A stretch of DNA of 39,854 nt from CAYSQW01 sp964433135 (GTDB lineage Bacteria > Acidobacteriota > Aminicenantia > Aminicenantales > Aminicenantaceae), in the NCBI GenBank assembly GCA_964433135.1, contig CAYSQW010000031.1, forward strand, positions 1-39,854, given 5' to 3'. Within the stretch, counting starts at the first letter, position 1. Every line of letters begins with the position of its first letter. Positions 17,173-25,658 of this stretch are shown piece after piece. Both the position numbers and the translations under genes were made by a program. Under the pieces are notes generated by a model. The model ran no database searches, was not told the origin of the DNA, and saw only the letters and a program-made list of their open reading frames with translations.

Positions 17173-18885
17173 TCAGTAACCTGCGGCGGTACCTTGAGAG
17201 CGCTTGTCCGCGGCTCCGTGATACGCGCCGGTTGCGGGATCGATCCAAATACTGTGAGCATCTCCCTGTCCCCCCGCGATATTACGAACATCATGTCCCA
17301 TCGACTTGAGCATCGTAAAAGTTTTTTCCGGGATGTCCCCTTTTTCCATGCCCAGGATGTCCGGCATCCACGGATGGTGCATGCGGGGCGCATCCACGGC
17401 CGCCTGCACATCCAGTTTGAAATCGATCATCTGAACGATCACGCAGAACACGGTGTTGATGATGGTCCGCCCTCCCGGGCTTCCCGTGATCAGCCAGATC
17501 CACCCGTCTTTCACGACGAACGTCGGACACATGGAGCTGAGCATGCGCTTATGCGGCCGGATGGTGTTCGGGGCCGTACCGATCAATCCGGTTTCATTGG
17601 TATATCCGGGTTTCATGTTGAAATCCGCCATCTCGTTATTGAGCAGGATCCCGGTTCCTTCCGCCACCACTCCGGAACCGAAGCCCCCGTTCAGCGTATA
17701 GGTGGTCGCAACCGCCAAGCCGCTCTTATCGATGACCGAATAGTGCGTGGTCTCCGCCGCCTCGTCCAGGACCAGGATGTCCTCACCGATCTTTGCGGAG
17801 GGGGCCGCACGATTCAGGTCGATCTTCTCGCGTATCTCCCGCGCGTGCGCCTTGGATATCAATTTCTTCACGGGAATCTCTTCAAAATCGGCATCCCCCA
17901 TGAAACGAGCCCGGTCGAGATAGGCGAATTTCATGATTTCCCCCATCAAATGAAGTGTATCCGCCGCGGTGCGTTCCATTCGGTCGAGTCGGTAGCCTTC
18001 CAGGATGTTCAGCATTTCGATTAAAATCGATCCGCCTGAACTGGGAGGCGGCATGGAGATGATTTCAAATCCGCGGTAGCTGCCGAAAACCGGCTCTCTC
18101 TCCCGGGCTCGATACAGATTCAGGTCTTCTCGGCTGATCAGACCGCCGTGTTTTTGCATGTCCGCCACGATCATGTCAGCGATCTCCCCCTTGTAGAAAG
18201 CATCCGGCCCCTCATCGGCCAAAATCCGAAGCGAACGGCCGAGATCCGGCTGCGTGAAGACATCACCCGCCTTGAAGGAAGAGCCGTCGGCCTTGGAAAA
18301 GACCTTGAAAAATTCCCGGTTCCCTTTAAATCTTTTTTTCAGGCGGTTGAAGGATTCGGCCCGGGCCGCGCTGAGCTGAAATCCCTCTTCAGCCAAACGG
18401 ACGGCAGGCATCATGACTTCTTTCCAATCCAGACAGCCGTATTTTTTCAGCGCCGCCTCGAAGCCGCGAACCGTTCCCGGAACCCCCACGGCCAAATGGC
18501 CGAAATAACTCCGATTCCGAACCACTCGGCCTTTTCCATCCAAGTACATATCCGGGGTTGCCCTTCCGGGGGCTTTTTCACGAAAATCCAAGGCGATGCT
18601 TTCTCCGGTATCGGGCATCCGGATCATCATGAAACCCCCGCCGCCGATATTTCCCGCCGCGGGATAGGTCACGGCCAAAGCCAATCCCACGGCGACGGCG
18701 GCATCCACCGCGTTCCCGCCGCGCTTCAGGATATCCAGCCCCACCCGCGTGGCATACGAGTCCACTGAAACGACCATACCACGGCTGCCCTTTACAGGGG
18801 CCGTGCCCGGCGCCTCGAAAGACGCTAAAAACGTCGACATGAAAAAAACCAGTCCGATGCATATGACCTTGGTTATCGGGCGCAT
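17173..18885 (-). CDS. ggt: Gamma-glutamyltransferase (canonical active site)
   Basis: A 570-residue GGT precursor with an N-terminal signal segment (VICIGLVFFMSTFLASF). The start at ATG 18885 has AAAGGAG upstream. The open frame continues further upstream into a fossil of another gene, so the longer start is wrong. The active site matches E. coli GGT: nucleophile Thr379 in ETTHYS, Arg102-Glu103 in LDFREKAP, Asp421 in NNEMADF, Ser450-Ser451 in MLSSMCP, and the oxyanion loop GSPGGRTI. It should hydrolyse or transfer the gamma-glutamyl group of glutathione and related peptides in the periplasm after self-cleavage into two subunits. It is the only one of the three GGT-family genes here that keeps all of these residues. 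The discoidin-like gene follows 14 bp downstream. Confidence 0.92.
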   Translation of the reverse strand: MRPITKVICIGLVFFMSTFLASFEAPGTAPVKGSRGMVVSVDSYATRVGLDILKRGGNAVDAAVAVGLALAVTYPAAGNIGGGGFMMIRMPDTGESIALDFREKAPGRATPDMYLDGKGRVVRNRSYFGHLAVGVPGTVRGFEAALKKYGCLDWKEVMMPAVRLAEEGFQLSAARAESFNRLKKRFKGNREFFKVFSKADGSSFKAGDVFTQPDLGRSLRILADEGPDAFYKGEIADMIVADMQKHGGLISREDLNLYRAREREPVFGSYRGFEIISMPPPSSGGSILIEMLNILEGYRLDRMERTAADTLHLMGEIMKFAYLDRARFMGDADFEEIPVKKLISKAHAREIREKIDLNRAAPSAKIGEDILVLDEAAETTHYSVIDKSGLAVATTYTLNGGFGSGVVAEGTGILLNNEMADFNMKPGYTNETGLIGTAPNTIRPHKRMLSSMCPTFVVKDGWIWLITGSPGGRTIINTVFCVIVQMIDFKLDVQAAVDAPRMHHPWMPDILGMEKGDIPEKTFTMLKSMGHDVRNIAGGQGDAHSIWIDPATGAYHGAADKRSQGTAAGY

Positions 18886-18951
18886 GTTTGTCTCCTTTGA
18901 GAATACGCTTCGTTTATCCGGAATGTCGCCAATCGCTTCTCGGCTTGTTCG

Positions 18952-19056
18952 CCCCCCCACGCTATAATATATCGCATTGAAAAGAAGTTTGAAAGTCCTG
19001 TACGGCGGGGCACGGTTCTGAGCTCCGAATCCCAAGAGGCCTGCCTTGTCCGGCAT
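18952..19056 (-). pseudogene. Fossil 3' end of an M14 carboxypeptidase gene
   Basis: The reading frame directly upstream of, and in frame with, the GGT gene encodes LLGFGAQNRAPP...TFKLLFNAIYYS. This matches the C-terminus of the M14 protein encoded at 13312-13389 (LLGFGVQSRAQP...TFKLLFNSLYYA) at 18 of 26 residues. The homologous frame is cut off by a TGA about 15 bases upstream of the first ATG (near 19071), and no catalytic part of an M14 gene exists between here and the next gene at 19175. The fragment is therefore the remaining tail of a deleted paralogue. Its stop codon has also gone, so the frame runs on into the GGT start region. Confidence 0.75.
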
Positions 19057-19096
19057 GGAATCGATATCCTTTTTTCATATTAGAAGGCTTTCACAT

Positions 19097-19122
19097 CCTC
19101 CGCATATCAGAAAAAGCGGAGG
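19097..19122 (-). terminator. Inverted repeat after the divergent GGT-like gene
   Basis: CCTCCGC at 19097-19103 and GCGGAGG at 19116-19122 are perfect complements with a 12-base loop, located downstream of the stop at 19175 on the minus strand. This is a plausible transcript end for that gene. No U-run follows. Confidence 0.35.
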
Positions 19123-19174
19123 GCCCCGCCGGCTCTAATCCTCTGTTCTTCCCCGTTGTTTTCGGGAGAAGGCG

Positions 19175-21043
19175 TCACCAGGCGATCCCGTAATCCTCTC
19201 CATGGTTGCTGGAACCGCCCCAAAAGGTCCCGTGCTCCCGATCGAAAAATATCGCGTTGATCGGACCCGAGGTTCGCTCCCTCAGGGTGATCCGGTATCC
19301 CATTTCCGATAAGGTATCCCTGACCCAGGGAGGAACAGCGGACTGCAGCGTCAGCCGTCCGGGTACGGCGACATGGTCGTCAAAAGAGCTTTGCATCTGA
19401 TAGCTGACGATATTCGGCGCTTCACATGCCTGTTGGACATTCATCTCGAATTCAACCATATTCAGGAAGAATTGAAGCAGATTCTGATCCTGGGTGTCTC
19501 CGCCCTGCACGGCGAACGAGAGGTAGGGCTTTCCCTTTTTCAGGGCAATTCCCGGGGTTAAAGTGGCCCGCGGGCGCTTCCCCGGAGCAACGACGTTGAA
19601 AGGATTCTTTCCCGCGTCCAGCACGAAGCTCTGCATGCGTTGACTCATGCCCACCCCGGTATTCCCGGCGATGCAGGCGGGGATCCACCCGCCGCTGGGG
19701 GTTATCGAAACCACCCAGCCCGAAGCATCGGCCGCCTGAATGGAAGTTGTCCCGGCCGTGAATCCTTCCAGTTGGGCTCCCCGCTTTCGGGTTTCGGAAT
19801 CTTCGGCTCCCACATTGGACCATTTCTCCAGAAGATCCTTAAAGGGATTGACTTTGCCCTCATAGGGATAAGGATCTCCGGGCTTGGCGTCGGCGTCGTT
19901 TCGTTCCGGATCGATGAACTTGACCCGCTCGGCGGCATACTCTTTTGAAAGCAGTCCTTTGATCGGTTCTTCGGGGGGGAAATAGGGATCGCCGTAATAG
20001 AAATCACGATCCGCAAAGGCCAGATTCATGACTTGATAGAGGGTGTGTATGTAGCGGGCCGTATTGAATCCCATGCTTTGGAGATCGAAATGCTCGAGCA
20101 GGTTCAAGGCCTGAAGCATCACCGGGCCCTGCACCCAACTGGTCAGCTTGTAAACTTCGATGTCCTTGTAGGTGGTCATGACCGGTTCTTCGATATAAAC
20201 CTTCCAAGCATCCAGGTCCTCGGCCGTAATCAAGCCTCCCTGTTCCCGACAGCCGCGCACGAACTCCGAAGCGATATCGCCCCTGTAAAACCGATCGTAA
20301 GCCGCATAAATGGCCTGCTTGCGATTTTTCCCCGCCTTCAGAGCCGCCTGTTCGGCCTCCACCAACTTTTTCAAGGTTTCCAGCAAATCCGGCTGCCTGA
20401 AGATTTCCCCGGGATGCGGAGCTTCTATATCCTCTCCCGGGTGCGGCAGCAGCACCTTTGCGGAATAAGGCCATTCCTTGATTTCATCCTTGTTCCTTTC
20501 GATGCTGCGGGAAAGCGACGCTTCCATCGGATAGCCTTCCGCCATCTGCATGCAGGGAGCCAGGACTTCTTTCAAACTCAACCTTCCGTACTCGGCCAAC
20601 ATGACCATCAACCCGCCGGGGGTTCCCGGAGTCACCGCGGCCAACGGCCCGTATCGAGGAGGAAATTCCAAATCGCGGGACTGGAAGAATTCAGGGGTCG
20701 CCCCGGTAGGGGCGACGCCCAGTGCGTTGATACCGATCACCTTTCCGGTATCGGGATTATATATAAGAGCCTGAGTTTCCCCTCCCCAGCTCAACACGTC
20801 GTACATGGTGCAAACCGCTCCCAGCATGGCGCAGGCCGCATCCACCGCATTTCCTCCTCGCTCGAAAATCATGGATCCCGCCGTTGCACCGAGCGGTTTC
20901 CCCGTGATCGCCACCCAATGCCGACCGTGAAGAACCGGCTTTTGCGTGCGCTGCGCGACAAGAGGAACCGCTCCCAGCCCCAGAATCAGAAATACGATCC
21001 ATGTCCGGCGCCTTCCGTGGAATTTGTATGCCATTTCACTCAT
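19175..21043 (-). CDS. Divergent gamma-glutamyltransferase-family Ntn hydrolase, secreted
   Basis: A 622-residue protein. The start at ATG 21043 has GGAGGAGG 7 bases upstream and is followed by a signal segment (RRRTWIVFLILGLGAVPLVAQ). The GGT fold is clear from the GNAVDAACAMLGAV region, the GGLITAEDLDAWKVYIEEPV region and the processing site. However, the nucleophile motif is TTS (Thr432-Thr433-Ser434) rather than TTH, and the GSPGG loop is replaced by VQGGDTQDQ. The Arg-Glu of the gamma-glutamyl pocket aligns with Leu108-Gly109, the pocket Asp with Ser472 and the Ser pair with Ala493-Thr494. It is likely an autoprocessing amidohydrolase of another specificity, related to non-transferase GGT-like proteins. 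The neighbouring gene downstream is the canonical GGT, separated by the M14 fossil. Confidence 0.85.
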   Translation of the reverse strand: MSEMAYKFHGRRRTWIVFLILGLGAVPLVAQRTQKPVLHGRHWVAITGKPLGATAGSMIFERGGNAVDAACAMLGAVCTMYDVLSWGGETQALIYNPDTGKVIGINALGVAPTGATPEFFQSRDLEFPPRYGPLAAVTPGTPGGLMVMLAEYGRLSLKEVLAPCMQMAEGYPMEASLSRSIERNKDEIKEWPYSAKVLLPHPGEDIEAPHPGEIFRQPDLLETLKKLVEAEQAALKAGKNRKQAIYAAYDRFYRGDIASEFVRGCREQGGLITAEDLDAWKVYIEEPVMTTYKDIEVYKLTSWVQGPVMLQALNLLEHFDLQSMGFNTARYIHTLYQVMNLAFADRDFYYGDPYFPPEEPIKGLLSKEYAAERVKFIDPERNDADAKPGDPYPYEGKVNPFKDLLEKWSNVGAEDSETRKRGAQLEGFTAGTTSIQAADASGWVVSITPSGGWIPACIAGNTGVGMSQRMQSFVLDAGKNPFNVVAPGKRPRATLTPGIALKKGKPYLSFAVQGGDTQDQNLLQFFLNMVEFEMNVQQACEAPNIVSYQMQSSFDDHVAVPGRLTLQSAVPPWVRDTLSEMGYRITLRERTSGPINAIFFDREHGTFWGGSSNHGEDYGIAW

Positions 21044-21178
21044 AATAAATCCTCCTCCAAAATATTCATCAATCCGCCGCGAAAATCCGGGCGGGAAATC
21101 GGCCGCATGATATGGTATTCCTCCGGTCATTCCCAAATCGACGCTTTGGAACACGCACTCTTTTCCAGACGAAGAAAA

Positions 21179-22315
21179 TCATTCAAGTTCCAAAATGTGC
21201 AGCAGACGCTCCGCATCGTGCCGCGCCAAAAGCGCACTCGCACTCTCCAGTGCCGTTTTCCCGACCCGTTCACGATATTCCGGTTCCATCGCTTTTTCCA
21301 CGGCTTCCACCCACGTTCGGATCGAACCACGGGGATCGACCAGAATTCCTCCTTCTCCCACGGCTTCGGGGATGCCTCCGGCCCGGCTGGCTACGCTGGG
21401 AACACCGTAGAGCGCGGCTTCCACGAAAACCCGGCCGAAGGGTTCCGGGATCTGAGAGGGTCCGAGAAGCACGGCGGCTCTTCGGTAAAGCGCGGGCATA
21501 TCATCCACCCAACCGCGATATATGAGATTCCGGATCCCGGCCATGGCCCATCTGGTTCTCCGTGAAGTCACTCCCACGGCCACAAAACGAAGATGAGGCA
21601 GCGCTCGCGCGATCTGCATCATGACGTGAACGCCTTTTACCCGATAGGGTTTGACAAACAGGACGAGGTCCCTGTCGGGCTTCGAATTCCCGGGATAGAC
21701 GGCTTTAAGATCGATAACGGGATAAAGGACTTCGGCGCCGCGGTGAAAGAAGCGTTCGATGACCCGAGCGGTATACCGGCTGTTGGCAACCACAATATCC
21801 GCATCCCGGTAGGCCTCGGCATAGAGATCCAGGGACTTGTGCACCAAACGCCATTTTAAACGCCGGCGCCAATCAAGGGAACGAGCCCCGACGGGCGGAG
21901 CCGTCAGCGCATCCTGACCCATGAAAAAGGTCGGCGACATACATCGATATCCCCGGAACAAGACGGCGCTCCGGACTCCCGCTTTCCGGGCCGCGGCGAT
22001 CGTGCCGGGAGTCAGCACGTTCTGGGTCAGCACCAAGTCGGGACGGAATCGTTCGATCTCGCCGCGCACCAGAAGCTCCCACTGCCGGTTCCAGATGAGC
22101 ATGGTAAGCTCACCGTCACGGATAAAGCGCAGATCCTTGAGCGGAATCGCGAATAAGTCGGCTCCTCCGTTGCGCAGCTCTTCCCGCCGCCGTCCCACTT
22201 CCATGACGCGCACCCGGTGTCCGGCGTCGGAGAGCGCCTTTACGATGCCGCGGGCGCTGCGGTCTGCTCCTCCGGCCCGCTTTCGATACTTATCGAGCGC
22301 GAATAGGATTCTCAT
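21179..22315 (-). CDS. GT4-family glycosyltransferase
   Basis: A 378-residue GT-B glycosyltransferase. It starts at ATG 22315, which overlaps the TGA of the deacetylase gene in an ATGA arrangement, so translation is coupled. The N-terminal domain begins MRILFALDKYRKRAGGADRS, a family-4 style glycine-rich acceptor-domain start. The C-terminal donor-binding domain has FGRVFVEAALYGVPSVAS followed by GGIPEAVGEGGILVDP, the E-x7-E-type region of GT4 enzymes. It transfers a sugar from a nucleotide-sugar donor in the cytoplasm, probably onto a surface glycan. The particular sugar is unknown. No signal peptide is present, as expected for this family. Confidence 0.88.
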   Translation of the reverse strand: MRILFALDKYRKRAGGADRSARGIVKALSDAGHRVRVMEVGRRREELRNGGADLFAIPLKDLRFIRDGELTMLIWNRQWELLVRGEIERFRPDLVLTQNVLTPGTIAAARKAGVRSAVLFRGYRCMSPTFFMGQDALTAPPVGARSLDWRRRLKWRLVHKSLDLYAEAYRDADIVVANSRYTARVIERFFHRGAEVLYPVIDLKAVYPGNSKPDRDLVLFVKPYRVKGVHVMMQIARALPHLRFVAVGVTSRRTRWAMAGIRNLIYRGWVDDMPALYRRAAVLLGPSQIPEPFGRVFVEAALYGVPSVASRAGGIPEAVGEGGILVDPRGSIRTWVEAVEKAMEPEYRERVGKTALESASALLARHDAERLLHILELE

Positions 22316-23079
22316 CCCTCCGCCTCCCTTCCTGCCATCCGCAACCGGTCCCGCCGTCGGCGCCTCTGTTTGCATTGATGGTAAAGCGGGGTCGTCGTAT
22401 ACCGCAGACGCGCCCCTGTATGACGTTTCCCCAGACGTATACGGTGCAGCCGGTATCGATCCGTCGGGTCTTGCGTATTTCCCCTCAGGGTGGTGCACGC
22501 ACACGTGTATCCCGCTTCTTTCGCCGCTTCCATGACGCCGTCGTCGAATCCGCCTCTAGGATAGGCAAAACTGTCGACGGCGCTGCCGGTCACCTTCATC
22601 AGCAAGCGGCGGCTGTCAACCAATTCATGCTGCAGATCCGCTTCCGGCAGACCCGACAGCTCCCGGTGCGTCATCCCGTGACATCCTATTTCATGCCCTT
22701 TTTCCACCATGTCCCGGAGCCGACAGGGAGGCAGCGGCTTCATTCTCTCGGAGACGTTGAAAAGTTCGACGCCGGACAGGGTGCCGGCGATGACGAACAG
22801 GGTTGCCGGAACTTTTTCCTCTTCCAGTACCGGCAGAGCATTCCGCATGAATTCCTGGTCGACGTCATCGAAGGTCAAACACACGGCCTTCGGATGCGAT
22901 TCCCCGCCGACGATGCGGCTCCATGACTGGCCGAGTGTAAGAAAGGCAAAGCCAGCGGATTTGAACCATCGGATCTGAGTCCCCAGGACCTTCGGAGGCA
23001 GACTCAGATGAGACTCATAGAAGGGATCGGAAAAGGGACGGATGTAATGATACATATAGATCGGAAGCACGGTGGACAT
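22312..23079 (-). CDS. Polysaccharide deacetylase (NodB/CE4-like)
   Basis: A 255-residue CE4-type protein. The NodB motifs are intact: TFDD (Asp71-Asp72) and GCHGMTH (His134, His138), followed by SFAYPRGGFDD. It should remove N-acetyl or other acyl groups from a polysaccharide. The start is uncertain: ATG 23079 is used, ATG 23085 is 2 codons earlier, and TTG 23097 is also possible. None has a strong ribosome binding site. No signal peptide is apparent. Its stop overlaps the start of the glycosyltransferase gene by the ATGA rule, so the pair acts in one pathway, probably envelope or exopolysaccharide synthesis. The glycerol kinase gene lies about 130 bp upstream on the same strand. Confidence 0.85.
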   Translation of the reverse strand: MSTVLPIYMYHYIRPFSDPFYESHLSLPPKVLGTQIRWFKSAGFAFLTLGQSWSRIVGGESHPKAVCLTFDDVDQEFMRNALPVLEEEKVPATLFVIAGTLSGVELFNVSERMKPLPPCRLRDMVEKGHEIGCHGMTHRELSGLPEADLQHELVDSRRLLMKVTGSAVDSFAYPRGGFDDGVMEAAKEAGYTCACTTLRGNTQDPTDRYRLHRIRLGKRHTGARLRYTTTPLYHQCKQRRRRRDRLRMAGREAEG

Positions 23080-23209
23080 CGGCATTAGCTTACACAAAAC
23101 GACCCTCGGCCTTCAAGTTTTCCATTGCAGGGAAGCTCCGTCCGGGTCGAAAACATACCTCTATACGGATCAGCGAAATCCGATGAGCACCCGGCGGAAT
23201 TTTCCAGAT

Positions 23210-24661
23210 TCACCGCGTCATGACCTGCCGGACCGCTTGCCGCCAGCCGGCAAGCCGCCGCCGTCTTACGGATTCAGGCATCCGGGGCCTGAACTCCGCT
23301 GCGATGTTTTTTCTTGCCTTCAGGTCCCGCATATCCTTCCAGACACCCGCCTGCAGACCGGCAAGAAGAGCCCCCCCCAAAGCCGTGGATTCGATCACCG
23401 ACGGCCGCAGCACGGGACGGTTGAGAAGGTCGGCTTGAAACTGCATCAAGAAATCATTGGCGGATGCCCCCCCGTCCACGGTCAATTTTTCGATTCGCAG
23501 CCCGCTGTCCTGCTCCATGGCCCGTATCACGTCCGCCGATTGGAAGGCCATCGACTCCAAAGCCGCACGGACGATATGAGCGCGATTCGTCCCCCGCGTC
23601 AAACCGACAAGGGCGCCGCGGGCCTTCATGTCCCAATAGGGCGCTCCCAATCCCACAAAAGCCGGCACCAGATACGCTCCCTGGGTATCCTTCACGGATC
23701 GGGCGAGGGCCTCGCTTTCCGCCGCCTGCTTCAGAAGTCCCAGTTCATCCCGCAGCCACTGGATGGCGGCGCCGGCGATGAAGATCGATCCTTCCAGAGC
23801 ATAGCAGGGCCGATCATTCATGGATACGGCCGGCGTCGTGATCAATCCTCGGGAAGAAAAAACGGGTGTCTCTCCGGTGTTCATGACCGCGAAACAGCCG
23901 GTCCCGTAAGTGTTTTTGGTTTCTCCCGGGAAAAAACAGGCCTGACCGAAAAGAGCGGCCTGTTGATCACCGGCGACTCCTAAAATCGGGATCCCCCGGA
24001 TTTCGCGTATGGCACGGACCGTGCCGAAGCTTCCGGAGGAATTCCGAACCTCGGGAAGGATTTCGAGGGGGACGTCGAGCAAACGGCACAATCCTTCATC
24101 CCAGTCCTGCGCGTGGATATCGTAGAGCATGGTCCTGGATGCGTTGGTGGGGTCCGTGGCATGCACGGCTCCTCCGGTCAGGTTCCAGATGAGCCAGGCA
24201 TCCACATTGCCGAAACACAGCGATCCCGGATCCCGGTCCATAAACCGATCCAGTATCCATCGGATCTTGGTCCCGCTGAAATAGGCATCCAACGGCAGGC
24301 CGGTTTTGCGGCGGATCAGATCTTCGTGCGTTTTCAACCGCTCACAGGCATCGGCGGTGCGCCGGCACTGCCAGACAATCGCATTAGAGAGCGGGGTTCC
24401 TTTCTCCCGCTCCCACACCATCGTGGTTTCCCGCTGATTGGATATCCCCAGGGCGACGACCTTGCCGGAGAACCTTCCCATGATCTCCCGAACCGTTTCC
24501 CGAACCGTTCGCCAGATCTCCAAGGGGTCATGTTCCACCCAACCTGGCTTCGGGTAAATCTGGGGCAGCTCACGGTACGCGCGATCCACCATCCGGAAGC
24601 GGGAGTCAAAAAGAACGGTCGTGGTGCCGGTCGTTCCCTGATCGACAACGAGTATATGCAT
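23210..24661 (-). CDS. glpK: Glycerol kinase
   Basis: A 483-residue FGGY-family kinase with glycerol-kinase hallmarks: N-terminal DQGTTGTTTVLFD phosphate loop, YPKPGWVEHDP, the IVWQCRRT region, the GVAGDQQAALFGQ loop, and the FGGY C-terminal stretch GGASANDFLMQFQADLL. It phosphorylates glycerol to glycerol 3-phosphate with ATP in the cytoplasm. The length is slightly under the usual 495-505. The loop DQGTTGTT replaces the common DQGTTSSR, so the sugar specificity is strongly but not absolutely supported. It follows the monoacylglycerol-lipase-like gene by 73 bp on the same strand, which gives a consistent route from acylglycerol to glycerol 3-phosphate. No strong Shine-Dalgarno sequence precedes its ATG. 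Confidence 0.9.
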   Translation of the reverse strand: MHILVVDQGTTGTTTVLFDSRFRMVDRAYRELPQIYPKPGWVEHDPLEIWRTVRETVREIMGRFSGKVVALGISNQRETTMVWEREKGTPLSNAIVWQCRRTADACERLKTHEDLIRRKTGLPLDAYFSGTKIRWILDRFMDRDPGSLCFGNVDAWLIWNLTGGAVHATDPTNASRTMLYDIHAQDWDEGLCRLLDVPLEILPEVRNSSGSFGTVRAIREIRGIPILGVAGDQQAALFGQACFFPGETKNTYGTGCFAVMNTGETPVFSSRGLITTPAVSMNDRPCYALEGSIFIAGAAIQWLRDELGLLKQAAESEALARSVKDTQGAYLVPAFVGLGAPYWDMKARGALVGLTRGTNRAHIVRAALESMAFQSADVIRAMEQDSGLRIEKLTVDGGASANDFLMQFQADLLNRPVLRPSVIESTALGGALLAGLQAGVWKDMRDLKARKNIAAEFRPRMPESVRRRRLAGWRQAVRQVMTR

Positions 24662-24734
24662 ATCGAATATTCCATTTAGTCCGACGGCGGCAGACTAAGA
24701 TCTTCCAGGGACAGATAAAGATTTCTCCCGGCAC

Positions 24735-25595
24735 TCAGCGGCAGCGCTGTCCGAGCCACTCCAGGATATCGCGGATCACGACATCCTTCTCCTTTTCATT
24801 CAAAAGCTCATGGTAGAATCCCGGATACAGCTTGTACGTTTTATCGCGCGATGCCACGCTCTCGACAAGAAGCCGACTTCCTTCGGAATCGACGACCCGG
24901 TCATCGCTCCCATGGAGGATAAGCATCGGAAGCTCGATTTTTTCCATATGCCGGCGGATCAGCCCGGTAGCTCTAAAGATCTCAGCTCCGGTTCTCATAC
25001 GCAGACGGCCGCGGAAAACCAACGGGTCCTGTTCGTAATCCCGAACGACTTCGGGATCACGCGACAAGGCCGTGCTGTCGAGCCTGAGCACCGGCAGTTT
25101 GGGAAGCAGAACAGCCGCCAGCACGGAAAGCTTTTGAAGAAAGACGGGAACCAGCGTACTCACCATAACGGTCGGGGCCGACAGGATCAAGCCGCGGATC
25201 CGGGGCTGCCGGGAGATGGCGTAAAGCAGGGCGATCGATCCTCCCTGGCTGTGGCCGAAGATAAAAACCGGGGTGCTGTCATACCGGCCGCGGACCCGGT
25301 CCAGGAGAAGGTCCACATCCATCAACCAGTCTTCAAAGAAACGGGTATAGGCACGCGGGCCTTCCGATTTTCCGTGTCCGTGAAAATCGAAGCTTTCCAC
25401 GGCGAAACCGAGCTTCGTCAGCGACTCGGCGAATGCTGCGTATCGGCCGCAGTGTTCGGCGATTCCGTGGAGGATGACGATCACCGCCCGTGCCTCTCCT
25501 TCGGGATGCCAGCTTCGCACCGCCAAACGCAGCCCCCGGGAAGTCATAAGGAATTGATCGGACGAATCCCCGGGAATATTTCGATTCCCCATCAT
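24735..25595 (-). CDS. Monoacylglycerol-lipase-like alpha/beta hydrolase
   Basis: A 286-residue single-domain alpha/beta hydrolase with the pattern of bacterial monoacylglycerol lipases and lysophospholipases: ILHGIAEHCGRY (oxyanion strand), FDFHGHGKSEGPR, nucleophile Ser116 in GHSQGG, the acid in LHGSDDRVVD, and the catalytic His in FYHELLNE near the C-terminus. It has no signal peptide, so it probably acts in the cytoplasm or at the inner face of the membrane. Products would be a fatty acid and glycerol; the glycerol kinase gene lies directly downstream. Two adjacent ATG codons at 25595 and 25592 compete as starts, and the ribosome binding site is weak. Confidence 0.85.
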   Translation of the reverse strand: MMGNRNIPGDSSDQFLMTSRGLRLAVRSWHPEGEARAVIVILHGIAEHCGRYAAFAESLTKLGFAVESFDFHGHGKSEGPRAYTRFFEDWLMDVDLLLDRVRGRYDSTPVFIFGHSQGGSIALLYAISRQPRIRGLILSAPTVMVSTLVPVFLQKLSVLAAVLLPKLPVLRLDSTALSRDPEVVRDYEQDPLVFRGRLRMRTGAEIFRATGLIRRHMEKIELPMLILHGSDDRVVDSEGSRLLVESVASRDKTYKLYPGFYHELLNEKEKDVVIRDILEWLGQRCR

Positions 25596-25658
25596 TTCGA
25601 TCTCATATCACAAGTGCCGTAACGGTGTCCAGAACGTATTTTCATCGCTGTTTCCGGA

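Noticed and set aside
17159..17248. Longer N-terminus for the discoidin-like protein beginning at 17248
   Set aside because: It would overlap the GGT gene, is Arg-rich and would hide the signal peptide. AGGAGG supports 17158.
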